A DNA stretch of 64,000 nucleotides from VRUE01 sp963837735 (lineage in GTDB: Bacteria; Actinomycetota; Thermoleophilia; Solirubrobacterales; 70-9), in assembly GCA_963837735.1 (NCBI GenBank), contig CAWIOM010000004.1, forward strand, positions 310,001-374,000. Direction: 5' to 3'. Made by a program: the position numbers and the translations under genes. This document shows, piece after piece, positions 11,884-20,577 of this stretch. Each line of letters starts with the position of its first letter. Position 1 is the first letter of the stretch. The notes beneath the pieces are model-generated. The model did no database searches and was not told where the DNA came from. It worked only from the letters and a program-made list of their open reading frames with translations.

Positions 11884-12810
11884 TCAGTCCTGCTCGGCGC
11901 GGACGGCGCCGGCCTCGAGCACCGCGCGGACGCCGGACCCGAGGTCGAGCATCGAGCCGCCCCGGGTCAGCGCCGCGACCTCGTCGGCGTGGCGCCCCGC
12001 CCCGGGCACCGGGCGCCCGGCCGCCCGGTCGGCGAGCCGCTGGACGACGAGGCGCCGCAGCGCCGGCGGCAGCTCGGCGAGACGCTCGATCGCGATCGCC
12101 CCCCGCTGCACGCCGCCGGACCCGTCGAGCTCGGCGTCGACGAGAGCGTCGAGCACCTCCGCCTCCTCGCGCAGCAGCTCCGCGGTGCGCAGCACGTTGC
12201 GAGCCGCGGCCGGGTGCACGTCGGCGAGCGCCGCGGCCAGCCCATGGCGGACCCGGTTGCGGGCGTAGGTCTGCTCGTCGTTGGTGGCGTCGTCGCGCCA
12301 GGCGAGGCCGCGATCCTCGCAATAGGCCGTCGTCTGCTCGCGGGTGAACCCGAGCAGGGGTCGCACCAGGCGGCCGGCGCGGGAACGCATTCCGAGCAGT
12401 GCGCGGCGGCCCGGCGAGGCGGCGAGGCGGTAGAGGATCGTCTCGACCTGGTCGTCGGCGGTGTGGCCGGTGGCGATCAGCGCGCCGCCGGCCTCGGCGA
12501 GGGCAGCGGCGGCGGCGTAGCGGCTGTCGCGGGCCCAGGACTGGAGATTCCCCGGCCCCTCCGGCCGGCGCGGCCTCTCCACCGCGAGGGCCACGCCGAG
12601 CTCCTCGCACAGAGCCGCGCAGTGGGCCTCGTCGGGATCGGCACCCTCGCGCAGCCCGTAATTGACGTGCAGCGCCGTGACCCGCCCGGGCCCGAGCAGT
12701 CGCACCGCGAGGTCGAGAAGGCAGACCGAGTCGCGGCCGCCGGAGAGCATCGCCACCAACGGCGCATCGCCATCGAGGAGGCCCTCCTCGCGCACCTGCT
12801 CGAGCATCAT
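11884..12810 (-). CDS. tilS: tRNA(Ile)-lysidine synthase
   Basis: Modifies the wobble C34 of tRNA-Ile to lysidine using ATP. The 308-aa protein has the PP-loop LSGGRDSVCLLDLA near the N-terminus and the ATGHTADDQVETILYRL and RDDATNDEQTYARNRVRH blocks. It is shorter than E. coli TilS because the C-terminal domains are absent, as in many actinobacteria. The ATG overlaps the stop of the upstream cyclase gene (ATGA), coupling the two. Confidence 0.94.
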   Translation of the reverse strand: MMLEQVREEGLLDGDAPLVAMLSGGRDSVCLLDLAVRLLGPGRVTALHVNYGLREGADPDEAHCAALCEELGVALAVERPRRPEGPGNLQSWARDSRYAAAAALAEAGGALIATGHTADDQVETILYRLAASPGRRALLGMRSRAGRLVRPLLGFTREQTTAYCEDRGLAWRDDATNDEQTYARNRVRHGLAAALADVHPAAARNVLRTAELLREEAEVLDALVDAELDGSGGVQRGAIAIERLAELPPALRRLVVQRLADRAAGRPVPGAGRHADEVAALTRGGSMLDLGSGVRAVLEAGAVRAEQD

Positions 12811-13994
12811 GCGGCGCTGATCACGAACAGCTCGGTCGGCTCCGGGAAGCCCTTCAGGGTGACCTCGCCGATCGCCTCCCAGCGCAGTCCCTCGCGACCC
12901 TGGATCGCCGCGACGACGCGGTCGGTGGCCAGCAGCTCGCCGGCGTGGGCCCGGCTGACGACCCGGTGGGCGAGATTGACATGGGTGCCGAAGTAGTCGC
13001 CGTCGCGGTAGACGGCGTCACCGCAGTGGATGCCGACCCGGGGCCTGGGGCGCTCGGGGAGCCGGTCGAGGATCCCCGCCGCCCACTCGGTCAGCGAACC
13101 GGTGTCGGGGGAGACGACCATCACCTCGTCGCCGATCGTCTTCACGATCGTCGCCTCGGGCGGCAGCGTCGCTTCCACCGTGTCGACGAATCTCTCGACC
13201 ACGTCAAGGGCCTCGAGGTCGCCCTCCTCCTCGGTGTAGCGGGTGAACCCCGTGAGGTCGATGAAGCAGAGTGCGATCGGCACCTGGCCGAGCTGCGGGG
13301 AATGGGTCCCGAGCTCGTTCTCCATGTGGCCGACGACGTCCTGCTCGAGGAAGAACCGCAGGTAGCGCGTGTGCAGGTACTCGGTCAGCGGCGTCGCGAG
13401 CGGCAGCACGTCGGCGGCGAGGTCGCCGATCTCCTCCGCCATCTCGAGCTCGTGGACTCCGTCGCGGATCATCGGTTCGTGGACGTAGAGGTGAGTGAGC
13501 CTGACCTCGGCGTCGGCGATCCGGCGCAGGCTCTGCGCGTAGACGCGGACGAGCTGCAGGAAGGCGACAAGCGGGAAGCCGGCCGCCAGCACCCGGGCGC
13601 AGTGGCGCATCGCCTCGACGTCCTCGGCGCTGAGCATGCGCTCGCGTTCGAGCGGAGTGCCGAGAATGATGAGGATCCGCTCGATCAGTTCCGGTTCGAG
13701 GCCGGTCTCCTCGGAGACTTCCTCGACCGTGACCTCGCCCGCCGGCCGCGGGAAGAGGTCCTCGGCGAGGCCGAAGGAAAGACGGCCCTCGCGGCCGGCC
13801 CGGCGCAGCTCCTCGAGCGAGTGGCCGCGCTCGCGCATTCGCGCGACGACCCGTGCCTGCGCCGCGGCGGCCTCCGTCCAGCGGCCGCGCCTGACCGGCA
13901 CCACCTTCTCGGCTGCCCACCGTTTGAGCGTGCTCGCGGACACTCCGGAGCGGCGCGCGGCCTCACTCAGGGAGATGCGCTTTTCTGCCGCCAT
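12807..13994 (-). CDS. MerR-like HTH / class III adenylate cyclase fusion
   Basis: The 395-aa protein starts with a MerR-like helix-turn-helix (ISLSEAARRSGVSASTLKRWAAE). A helical region follows (VSEETGLEPELIERILIILG, then LVAFLQLVRVYAQSLRRIAD) that resembles the regulatory domain of Rv1264-type cyclases. The C-terminal catalytic domain from about residue 240 has FIDLTGFTRYTEEEGD, IVKTIGDEVMVV and GDYFGTHVNLAHRV, so the metal-binding aspartates look present. It probably makes cAMP in the cytoplasm under control of the N-terminus; DNA binding is untested. It is translationally coupled to tilS, an unexpected partner. Confidence 0.85.
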   Translation of the reverse strand: MAAEKRISLSEAARRSGVSASTLKRWAAEKVVPVRRGRWTEAAAAQARVVARMRERGHSLEELRRAGREGRLSFGLAEDLFPRPAGEVTVEEVSEETGLEPELIERILIILGTPLERERMLSAEDVEAMRHCARVLAAGFPLVAFLQLVRVYAQSLRRIADAEVRLTHLYVHEPMIRDGVHELEMAEEIGDLAADVLPLATPLTEYLHTRYLRFFLEQDVVGHMENELGTHSPQLGQVPIALCFIDLTGFTRYTEEEGDLEALDVVERFVDTVEATLPPEATIVKTIGDEVMVVSPDTGSLTEWAAGILDRLPERPRPRVGIHCGDAVYRDGDYFGTHVNLAHRVVSRAHAGELLATDRVVAAIQGREGLRWEAIGEVTLKGFPEPTELFVISAA

Positions 13995-14032
13995 CAGACC
14001 GACCGGAGGCTAGTACGACCGGCCCGGAAAAG

Positions 14033-14064
14033 CCGAGCGGGGCGGCTCGCGCCGCCCCGCTCGG
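14033..14064 (-). terminator. Rho-independent terminator of the amt-glnB unit
   Basis: A perfect 14-bp GC-rich stem (CCGAGCGGGGCGGC and complement) with a 4-nt loop; on the minus strand it is followed by CTTTTCC. It starts 29 nt after the PII gene stop. Confidence 0.85.
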
Positions 14065-14093
14065 GTGGATCGTCTCTACAGGGACCTCGTGAA

Positions 14094-14462
14094 CTAAGCC
14101 GGGATCTCCTCCTCGGGATGAGATTGGAGAACCGGCTCCCCGTCCTCTCCGGTGCGGATCCGAATTGCCTCCTCAACCGGAAGGACGAAGATCTTGCCGT
14201 CGCCGACCTCGCCCGAGCGGGCGTGCTTGAGGATCGCCTCGACGACGACGGGCTTGTCCTTGTCCTCGACCACGACCTCCAGCTTCAGCTTCGGCCGGAC
14301 GTTGACCGTCAGGGTCGAGCCGCGGTACTGCTCCACGATTCCTTTCTGACGACCGGACCCCTTGGCCTCGATAATCGACAGGGACGGGAATCCCTTCTCG
14401 AGGAGCTCGGTGCGGATCGGCTCGAAGGCCTCGTGACGGATGAACGCTTCGATCTTTTTCAT
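14094..14462 (-). CDS. glnK: Nitrogen regulatory protein PII (GlnB/GlnK family), lacking Tyr51
   Basis: Trimeric signal protein that reads ATP/ADP and 2-oxoglutarate and gates Amt channels. The 122-aa protein starts MKKIEAFIRHEAFEPIR and contains GRQKGIVEQYRGSTLTVNVR and the C-loop signature GDGKIFVLPVEEAIRIRTGE. In the T-loop, position 51 is leucine, where GlnB/GlnK of many bacteria have the uridylylated or adenylylated tyrosine; Tyr46 is kept. It follows amt after 13 nt, so it is very likely the GlnK partner. Control by covalent modification at residue 51 is ruled out by sequence. Confidence 0.93.
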   Translation of the reverse strand: MKKIEAFIRHEAFEPIRTELLEKGFPSLSIIEAKGSGRQKGIVEQYRGSTLTVNVRPKLKLEVVVEDKDKPVVVEAILKHARSGEVGDGKIFVLPVEEAIRIRTGEDGEPVLQSHPEEEIPA

Positions 14463-14475
14463 GCGCCCAGACCTC

Positions 14476-15966
14476 CTAGGACTCGGCAGCTGTCATTTGG
14501 GCGGGAGCCGGCACGGCTCCCGATACAGGGGGCATTTCCATCGTGCTCGGAAGCCCCGTCGAGTACTCCGGCTGGGGGATGAACTGCTCCGGGTACCCGT
14601 ACATCCCGTGCGAGCTGATGTCGAGCCCGGCTTCCTCCTCCTCTTCGGAGACGCGCAGCCCGATCGTCGACTTGATCAGCGCGAACGTCACCATCGAGAT
14701 CGCGAACACGACCACGAACGTGAAGACGACCGCCAGCCCCTGGACTCCGAGCTGGCCGAAGCAGGTGCTGAGCGACTGGTCCCCGAAGATGCCGTACCAG
14801 ACGCCCGGCCCGGCTCCTTCGGCGATCAGCCTCGGCGAGGCGAAGATGCCCACCGAGAGCGTGCCCCAGATTCCGGCCAGGCCGTGCGCGGAGAGCGCGC
14901 CCACCGGGTCGTCGAGCAGCCTGTCGATCGCGAGGACGGCGAAGACGACGAGGAATCCGGCGACGATGCCGACGATCGGCGCCGCCCAGTACTCGACGAA
15001 CCCGGACGGGGCGGTGATGCCGACGAGGCCGGCGATCGCCCCGTTGCCTGCCATGCCGACGTCCAGGGTCCTGCTCTTCAAATAGACGGCGATCGAGGCC
15101 CCGATCACACCGGCCGCAGCCGCCAACTGGGTGTTGAGCATGACCTCACCGAAGAAGTTTCCTCCGGTTTCGAACGTCGAGCCGCCGTTGAACCCGAACC
15201 AGCCGATCCAGAGGATGATCACGCCGAGGCCGACCAGCGGCATCGAGTGCCCGGGGATCACGCGGGGATTGCCGTCGGCGTCGTACTTGCCCTTGCGGGC
15301 GCCGAGCAGCAGCAGTGCGGAGAAGGCGCCGACGGCGCCGGTCAGGTGGACCACAGAGGAGCCGGCGAAGTCCATCACCGGCTTGCCGCCGATGTCGGAG
15401 AGCAGGCCGCCGCCCCAGACCGCGTGCGCGATCAGCGGGTAGATGACGGCGCCGAACACCATCGCGTAGATCACGTAGGCCCCGAACTTGATTCGCTCGA
15501 GCGTCGTTCCCCAGACGATCGCCAGGGAAACCGCGCAGAAGGCCATGCCGTAAAGCATCAGCATCGCCGTTTCGCCAGTCACCGCTTCGCCCGCGACCGT
15601 CTGGTTGAAATGGAAGAAGAAGCCGCTGTTGCCGAAGAAGTCGTTGCCCCCGCCTTCGGCGACCCCGTAGCCGATCGCCCACCAGGCGATCGTCACGATC
15701 GCGAAATTGACGAGAATCTTGGCGACCCCCGTGCCGGCGTTCTTCTGCCTGGAGAATCCGACCTCCAGGAACATGAAGCCGCACTGCATGAGGAAGACGA
15801 GCACACAGGCCACGGCGACCCAAACCATGTTCAGCTCGCTGACCTTTTCTTCCAGGCCCCCTGCCACTTCGCCAAGCGACGCCGCGGACGCTGCCGCCGG
15901 CAGTACCAAGACGACGAACGCCGCGAAGAGCGCGGCCAGCCCCAACTTTTTCCTCATCGAATCCAT
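14476..15966 (-). CDS. amt: Ammonium transporter (Amt family)
   Basis: Membrane channel for ammonium. It has a signal-like N-terminus (MDSMRKKLGLAALFAAFVVL), about 11 membrane segments, a QCGFMFLEVGFSRQKNAGTG block and GWFGFNGGS. The C-terminal tail is long (SEEEEEAGLDISSHGMYG) and ends in a Pro/Met-rich stretch. The start is either ATG 15966, with GGAGG only 2 nt upstream, or ATG 15957, where the same GGAGG is 11 nt away; the second is possible. It forms a two-gene unit with the PII gene and is divergent from the phosphorylase-like gene at 16124. Confidence 0.94.
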   Translation of the reverse strand: MDSMRKKLGLAALFAAFVVLVLPAAASAASLGEVAGGLEEKVSELNMVWVAVACVLVFLMQCGFMFLEVGFSRQKNAGTGVAKILVNFAIVTIAWWAIGYGVAEGGGNDFFGNSGFFFHFNQTVAGEAVTGETAMLMLYGMAFCAVSLAIVWGTTLERIKFGAYVIYAMVFGAVIYPLIAHAVWGGGLLSDIGGKPVMDFAGSSVVHLTGAVGAFSALLLLGARKGKYDADGNPRVIPGHSMPLVGLGVIILWIGWFGFNGGSTFETGGNFFGEVMLNTQLAAAAGVIGASIAVYLKSRTLDVGMAGNGAIAGLVGITAPSGFVEYWAAPIVGIVAGFLVVFAVLAIDRLLDDPVGALSAHGLAGIWGTLSVGIFASPRLIAEGAGPGVWYGIFGDQSLSTCFGQLGVQGLAVVFTFVVVFAISMVTFALIKSTIGLRVSEEEEEAGLDISSHGMYGYPEQFIPQPEYSTGLPSTMEMPPVSGAVPAPAQMTAAES

Positions 15967-16123
15967 TGCCTCCTTGTCCGCCGGGGGACGCCCCGACGGT
16001 CGCGGTTTGGTCGGAGTCGCCAAGGTACGAAGGGGCCGAAAAGCTGTGTTTAGACGACTGGAGCAAATCCCGGCCCGGGGACTCTCCCGATTGGACGAGC
16101 GGACGCAATAGGGTCGTCCGGCG

Positions 16124-16813
16124 ATGCCGCCGCGACTCCGCCCGACAGCCTCGTTCGCGACCGACGCGGTGCTCGTCGGCGACCCCGGTCGAGCCCTGCT
16201 GCTCGCCCAGGAGCTGCTCGTCAAACCCCTGATGAGCAACCACGCCCGCGGTCTTTGGGGTTACACAGGCCGGACTCCGGCCGGCGATTCGCTGACGATC
16301 CAGTCGACGGGGATCGGCGGCCCGAGCGCGGCGCTCGTGCTCGGTGAGCTCGCCGAGCACGGCGTCCGCCGGGTGGTGCGCGTCGGCTCGGCCTCGGCGT
16401 CGCCCGGCGAGGCCGCGGTCGGCGTCGGTGGGCTGATCGTCGTCGAGCGGGCGATAGCTGCGGGTGGGTCCGCAGCCTCCTTCGACCTCTCCGCCGGAGA
16501 CGAGGTCGAGCCCGACCCGGCGCTGGCCGCGGCGCTCGTCGCGGAGCTCGGGGAAGGGGCGCGGCCGGCCGCCATCGCCAGCGTCGACTCGGCCCCGGCG
16601 CCCGGCGCCGCGCATCGGCACCGGGTCGCCGCCGCCGACATGCAGACGGTCGCAGTCCTCGCCGCCGCAAGGACCCTCGGGATCGCCGCGGCAGCGATCC
16701 TCGTCGTCTTCGAGGCCGAGGGCTCGGCGCCGATCGCCGATCGGCTCAGGGAGGAATCGGAGCGGCGTGCCGGGAGGGCCGCCGCAGCCGTGCTCGCACC
16801 CTCCAAAGGCTAA
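16124..16813 (+). CDS. Nucleoside phosphorylase family protein
   Basis: A 229-aa protein of the PNP/UDP phosphorylase superfamily: VLVGDPGRALLLAQ, MSNHARGLWGYTG, IQSTGIGGPSAALVLGEL and VVRVGSASAS match the family phosphate- and nucleoside-binding blocks. A late block, AAADMQTVAVLAAARTLG, replaces the usual EMExxA-type ribose-binding motif. Purine versus uridine specificity cannot be told. It is divergent from amt and probably cytoplasmic. Transcription ends near a weak hairpin at 16816-16838. Confidence 0.8.
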   Translation: MPPRLRPTASFATDAVLVGDPGRALLLAQELLVKPLMSNHARGLWGYTGRTPAGDSLTIQSTGIGGPSAALVLGELAEHGVRRVVRVGSASASPGEAAVGVGGLIVVERAIAAGGSAASFDLSAGDEVEPDPALAAALVAELGEGARPAAIASVDSAPAPGAAHRHRVAAADMQTVAVLAAARTLGIAAAAILVVFEAEGSAPIADRLREESERRAGRAAAAVLAPSKG

Positions 16814-16815
16814 GC

Positions 16816-16838
16816 CTAACCTTCGAGTCGAGGGTTAG
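16816..16838. terminator. Weak bidirectional hairpin between convergent genes
   Basis: CTAACC (16816-16821) and GGTTAG (16833-16838) form a 6-bp stem in the 27-bp gap between the phosphorylase-like gene and the convergent coiled-coil gene. No T-tract, so efficiency is doubtful. Confidence 0.3.
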
Positions 16839-16840
16839 AC

Positions 16841-17170
16841 TCAGGCTCCGGCGGCCGCCTCGGGGGCGTTCTGGGCGCGCCGCACCTGGCCCACCTCGCG
16901 GGTCAGCCGGTCGAGCTGGTCCTCGACCTCTTCGAGGCGCTGGGAGAAGGAGCGCAGGCGCCGTTCGAGGCGTTCTACGTCGCCTGCCGACGGCAGATTG
17001 AGGGCCGCCAGCGCCGCCTGCTGGGCCTCGGCGGCCTTCTCGCGGGCGCCGAAGGCGGCGGCCAGCGCGTTCTCCAGCACCTGGCTGTCGAGCAGCGCCT
17101 GCGCGACCTCGCCGATGACCTGCTCGCTGCGCGCCCTGAGGCTCTCCTGGTCGTCGAACTCCTCGCTCAT
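16841..17170 (-). CDS. Small coiled-coil protein, phasin-like
   Basis: A 109-aa protein, MSEEFDDQESLRARSEQVIG at the start, with an alanine-rich helix (ALLDSQVLENALAAAFGARE) and a C-terminal coiled coil with regular leucine/glutamate heptads (VERLERRLRSFSQRLEEVED). The composition resembles phasin or polyhydroxyalkanoate-associated proteins, but no diagnostic motif is present and no PHA genes are nearby. ATG 17170 is supported by TAAGCT (17178-17183) 7 nt upstream. A much longer frame continues upstream, antisense to the wall hydrolase, and is rejected. Confidence 0.75.
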   Translation of the reverse strand: MSEEFDDQESLRARSEQVIGEVAQALLDSQVLENALAAAFGAREKAAEAQQAALAALNLPSAGDVERLERRLRSFSQRLEEVEDQLDRLTREVGQVRRAQNAPEAAAGA

Positions 17171-17332
17171 TGACAGCAGCTTAACGAGCACATCCGAGCA
17201 GGTTGAAATCCTCCCGTTCTCCATGCCTGGGCAAACCTGGATTAAGGCCTTGTTGGGGGGACCCCCATTCCGTTGCGGACCCCCAGCGGAGCGGGTAGCT
17301 TGGTCGAGCCTGTTTAGGGGGGGCGCTCCGGG

Positions 17333-19660
17333 ATGAGAAACAAGTTCGCACTGACCATCGCACTGGCCAGCTTCGCGTTTGCGACGGCCCTCGGCGTCAG
17401 CCTGGCCGGAGCCGAACCGGGAGGGCCGGATCCCTCCCTCCCCCAGGTGACGACGCCGGCGCTGCAGCCCCCCGCCACCGCCCCGCTCCCGGCCTGCTCC
17501 AACGGGCTCGACGATGACGGCGACGGCCTCATCGACCTCGAAGACCCCGACTGCCTCGAAGACCCCGCCGGGACCAGCGAGGAACCGGCGCCCGCGATAC
17601 CGCCGGCGGCAGCGGAAACTCCCTCGGCCGAGACGCCGGCCCCCGCCCCGACCCTCGAGCAAGGGTCGAGCCTGAACGCGGCGCAGGCCCCGGACGCCGT
17701 GCAGAAGCACAGGGTCGTCCACAACAAGAGCCTCGGCGACTCGGCCGGCGAAGTCGGCAGCAGCGGCGGCGCGATCACCGCCCCGCCCGCCACCGCCGGC
17801 GTCCAGCCCCCGGTCACCGGGGTCAGCGGCGGCTCGGCCTTCAACGACGGCGGCTCGCCGACCGACACCAACTCCTCGGTGACGATCGCGCCCTTCGGCC
17901 CGGCGCCGATCGGCGTCCCCAACTTCATCATCGACTCCTTCGAGATCCCGCCCTTCCTGCTGCCGATCTACCAGGCATGCGGAACCGAGTACGGGATCCC
18001 CTGGGAGGTGCTCGCCTCGATCAACAAAATCGAGACCGCCTTCGGCACGAACCTCAATGTCTCGACGGCGGGCGCCGTCGGCTGGATGCAGTTCCTGCCC
18101 TCGACCTGGGCCACCTACGGCGTGGACGCCAACGGCGACGGCCGCAAAGACCCCTACAACCCGGTCGACGCCGTCTGCGGGGCCGCCAACTACCTGAAGG
18201 CGAGCGGCGGCAGCGGCGACCTCTACAAGGCGATCCTCTCCTACAACCACGCCGACTGGTACGTGCAGGAGGTGCTCCTCTACGCGAGGGCCTACGGGAA
18301 GATCCCGACCGACCTCGTCGGATCGCTGACCGGCCTCACCGAGGGTGCCCACTTCCCCGTCGCCGCCGACGCCAGCTACTCCGACGACATCTCCACGCGC
18401 GCGGCGCTGAGGCGAGCGACGCCCGGCAAGCGCGAGGCATACGGCAACGCGGCCGATGTCGTCACCTCCTCGCCGACCCGGCGTGGGATCAACATCTTCG
18501 CCGCAGAGGGGGCTCCGGTCGTCGCCGTCAACGACGGCGTGATCGAGAAGATCGGCCGCTCCGAGCGGCTCGGCCAGTACGTCGTCCTCGAGGACGCTTA
18601 CGGCAACCGCTTCACCTACGCCGAGCTCGGCAAGGTCGTCACAAAGCAGCGCAAGGTGGTGATGCCGACCGGCAGAGAGAAGCGCGTCCCGGTCGACTCC
18701 GAGAACATCCGCCCACGGCTCTTCGCCCTCCCCGGGCGTGACGGCGCCGAGCCGCAGGCGGTCGCCCGGGAGGGCGTCGACACGACGGCGGCCACGGGCG
18801 CCGACGGAAGCCTGAAGTCGGGCTCCAAGGTGATCGCCGGGACCGTCCTCGGCCGGATCGGCGCGGGCTCGGGAGGCGTCGACCCGCACGTCAACTTCTC
18901 GATCCGCCCGGCCGGCAAGGGCGCGCCGCGGATCGACCCGAAGCCGATCCTCGACGGTTGGAAGCTGCTCGAGGCGACGGCGATCTACCGTGCCAAGGGC
19001 AAGAACGCGCTGGTCACCGACCTCGGCGGGGCGGGGGTCCTGCTGCTGTCCAAGGAGGAGCTGGTCAAGCGGGTCCTCTCCGACCAGAACCTGGACATCT
19101 ACGAATGCGGGCGCACCGACATCGCCTCGGGCCAGATCGACCGCCGCATCCTCGCGATGCTCGAGTACCTGGTCTCGAAAGGCTTCAAGCTGACGATCAC
19201 CTCGCTGAAGTGCGGTCACGGCTACCTCACCTCCTCCGGCTACGTCTCCGAGCACTCGACCGGGGACGCGGTCGACATCGCGATGATCGACGGGGTGCCG
19301 GTCACCGGCCACCAGGGCCCGGGCACGCTGACCGACGAGCTGATCCGCACGGTCCTGCAGCTGCAGGGCACGATGCACCCCCACCAGGTCATCTCGCTCG
19401 AGGACCTTCCCGGGCCGACCAGCTTCCCGCTCAGCGATCACTACGACCACGTCCACGTCGGCTACCACCCGCTCAGCGGCCCGTTCGACCAGCAGTTCAA
19501 CTCGCTGCTCAAACCGGGCCAGTGGGCGCGCCTGACCGACCAGCTCGACCAGATCGAAAACCCGGAAGTGTCCACCGAGCCCTCCGGGTTCGCGGTGCCC
19601 GCCAAGAAGATCGGCAAGGCCAAGCCGGCCGGGTCCGGTGGCACCGGCAGCGGCGACTGA
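17333..19660 (+). CDS. Secreted cell-wall hydrolase: lytic transglycosylase + M23-like + M15-like domains
   Basis: A 775-aa exported protein with a signal peptide (1-27). A calcium-type repeat, CSNGLDDDGDGLIDLEDPDC, lies near 55-74, followed by a long Pro/Ala linker. Residues about 200-322 are a lytic transglycosylase domain (INKIETAFG with catalytic Glu, GAVGWMQFLPSTW). Residues about 380-530 are M23/LytM-like, but the terminal HxH is HVN, so it may be inactive. Residues about 590-710 carry the M15-type zinc motifs SEHSTGDAVD and DHYDHVHV. It probably cuts glycan strands and stem peptides. The stop overlaps the next gene by 23 nt. Confidence 0.9.
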   Translation: MRNKFALTIALASFAFATALGVSLAGAEPGGPDPSLPQVTTPALQPPATAPLPACSNGLDDDGDGLIDLEDPDCLEDPAGTSEEPAPAIPPAAAETPSAETPAPAPTLEQGSSLNAAQAPDAVQKHRVVHNKSLGDSAGEVGSSGGAITAPPATAGVQPPVTGVSGGSAFNDGGSPTDTNSSVTIAPFGPAPIGVPNFIIDSFEIPPFLLPIYQACGTEYGIPWEVLASINKIETAFGTNLNVSTAGAVGWMQFLPSTWATYGVDANGDGRKDPYNPVDAVCGAANYLKASGGSGDLYKAILSYNHADWYVQEVLLYARAYGKIPTDLVGSLTGLTEGAHFPVAADASYSDDISTRAALRRATPGKREAYGNAADVVTSSPTRRGINIFAAEGAPVVAVNDGVIEKIGRSERLGQYVVLEDAYGNRFTYAELGKVVTKQRKVVMPTGREKRVPVDSENIRPRLFALPGRDGAEPQAVAREGVDTTAATGADGSLKSGSKVIAGTVLGRIGAGSGGVDPHVNFSIRPAGKGAPRIDPKPILDGWKLLEATAIYRAKGKNALVTDLGGAGVLLLSKEELVKRVLSDQNLDIYECGRTDIASGQIDRRILAMLEYLVSKGFKLTITSLKCGHGYLTSSGYVSEHSTGDAVDIAMIDGVPVTGHQGPGTLTDELIRTVLQLQGTMHPHQVISLEDLPGPTSFPLSDHYDHVHVGYHPLSGPFDQQFNSLLKPGQWARLTDQLDQIENPEVSTEPSGFAVPAKKIGKAKPAGSGGTGSGD

Positions 19661-20543
19661 GCCGCTGGCCCGGCTCTTCGGATTCGCGCAGTACGACTTC
19701 CCCGGCACCCTGGCCGTGGCCGACGGCCGCTATCTGGCCCGCGATGAGGCCGGGGCGGAGCAGAGCATCCTCGTCGTCGAGACCCTCGCCGCCCAGCCCC
19801 TGCCCGGCCGGCGGCGGCGACGCCCGCGGTCGACGGGGGCCGACGAGGCAGCACCGCAGATGCCGCTGGCCCGCGCCACCGCGGTGCGCGCTGCAGAGCC
19901 CCTCGCAAGCGAGGTGGATGCGGAGCGCTGGCTGGAGACGGCGACCGGGTCCGAGGAGGCCGTCGATGCCCTCACCGAGGAGGGGATCGCCCTCCTCAAC
20001 CGGGCGCTGTTCGCCCAGGGCGCGGCGACCGCCGACCCGAATTTCCGCCAGCTAGCCGTGCTCGACGCCAACGCCGTCCGGATCGGCTACGGCAGCGGCG
20101 ATCAGGTGGCCGCGGGCAGCTACACGGCGGCCCGAGCCGTCGACGTGCGCGCAACCGGCGCCTCGCGCCGCCACCGCCGCGCGGCGGAGCTGCGCCCGCA
20201 GGAGAGGGTCGCCGCGGTGCTCGGCGCGCGGGAGCGGGTCGACGCCTGCGAGGCGCTGCTGCTGCGCGCCCGCGCCGACCTCGACGGCGGGCGGCCGCGG
20301 GAGGCGGCCCTGCAGCTCCGCGCCGGCCTCGAGGCGCTGCTGGTCGAGCTTCGGGGCGCGGTGGCCGACCCGCGGCACGAGCAGGACATGGCCGAGCTCG
20401 GGACCCGACGGGAGGCGATTGCGGGCGACGCCGGGACCGCCGCCGGCGGCCGGCTCGACGAGGATGGCGAGCGGAGAATCGGCGAGACGCTCGAGATCGC
20501 CGAGCGGGTTCTCCGGCGGCGCCGAGTCCTGCGCGGCGGGTAG
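19638..20543 (+). CDS. Conserved hypothetical protein downstream of the wall hydrolase
   Basis: A 301-aa protein starting at GTG 19638 inside the end of the wall-hydrolase gene. It begins with a small compact region (ARLFGFAQYDFPGTLAVADG) that looks like a folded domain, followed by a basic stretch (PGRRRRRPRS) and a long alanine/arginine-rich helical C-terminus (ERVAAVLGARERVDACEALL). I recognise no family. The translational overlap suggests co-expression with the hydrolase. No signal peptide or membrane segment is visible. Confidence 0.7.
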   Translation: MAPAAATEPLARLFGFAQYDFPGTLAVADGRYLARDEAGAEQSILVVETLAAQPLPGRRRRRPRSTGADEAAPQMPLARATAVRAAEPLASEVDAERWLETATGSEEAVDALTEEGIALLNRALFAQGAATADPNFRQLAVLDANAVRIGYGSGDQVAAGSYTAARAVDVRATGASRRHRRAAELRPQERVAAVLGARERVDACEALLLRARADLDGGRPREAALQLRAGLEALLVELRGAVADPRHEQDMAELGTRREAIAGDAGTAAGGRLDEDGERRIGETLEIAERVLRRRRVLRGG

Positions 20544-20577
20544 TCCCTCCGCCTCCCGGCGGCTGGATCCCAACCCC

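Noticed and set aside
16841..19708. Minus-strand open frame of 955 codons extending the coiled-coil gene
   Set aside because: Only the last 109 codons look like a protein; the rest is antisense to the wall hydrolase, and a -10 sits before ATG 17170.
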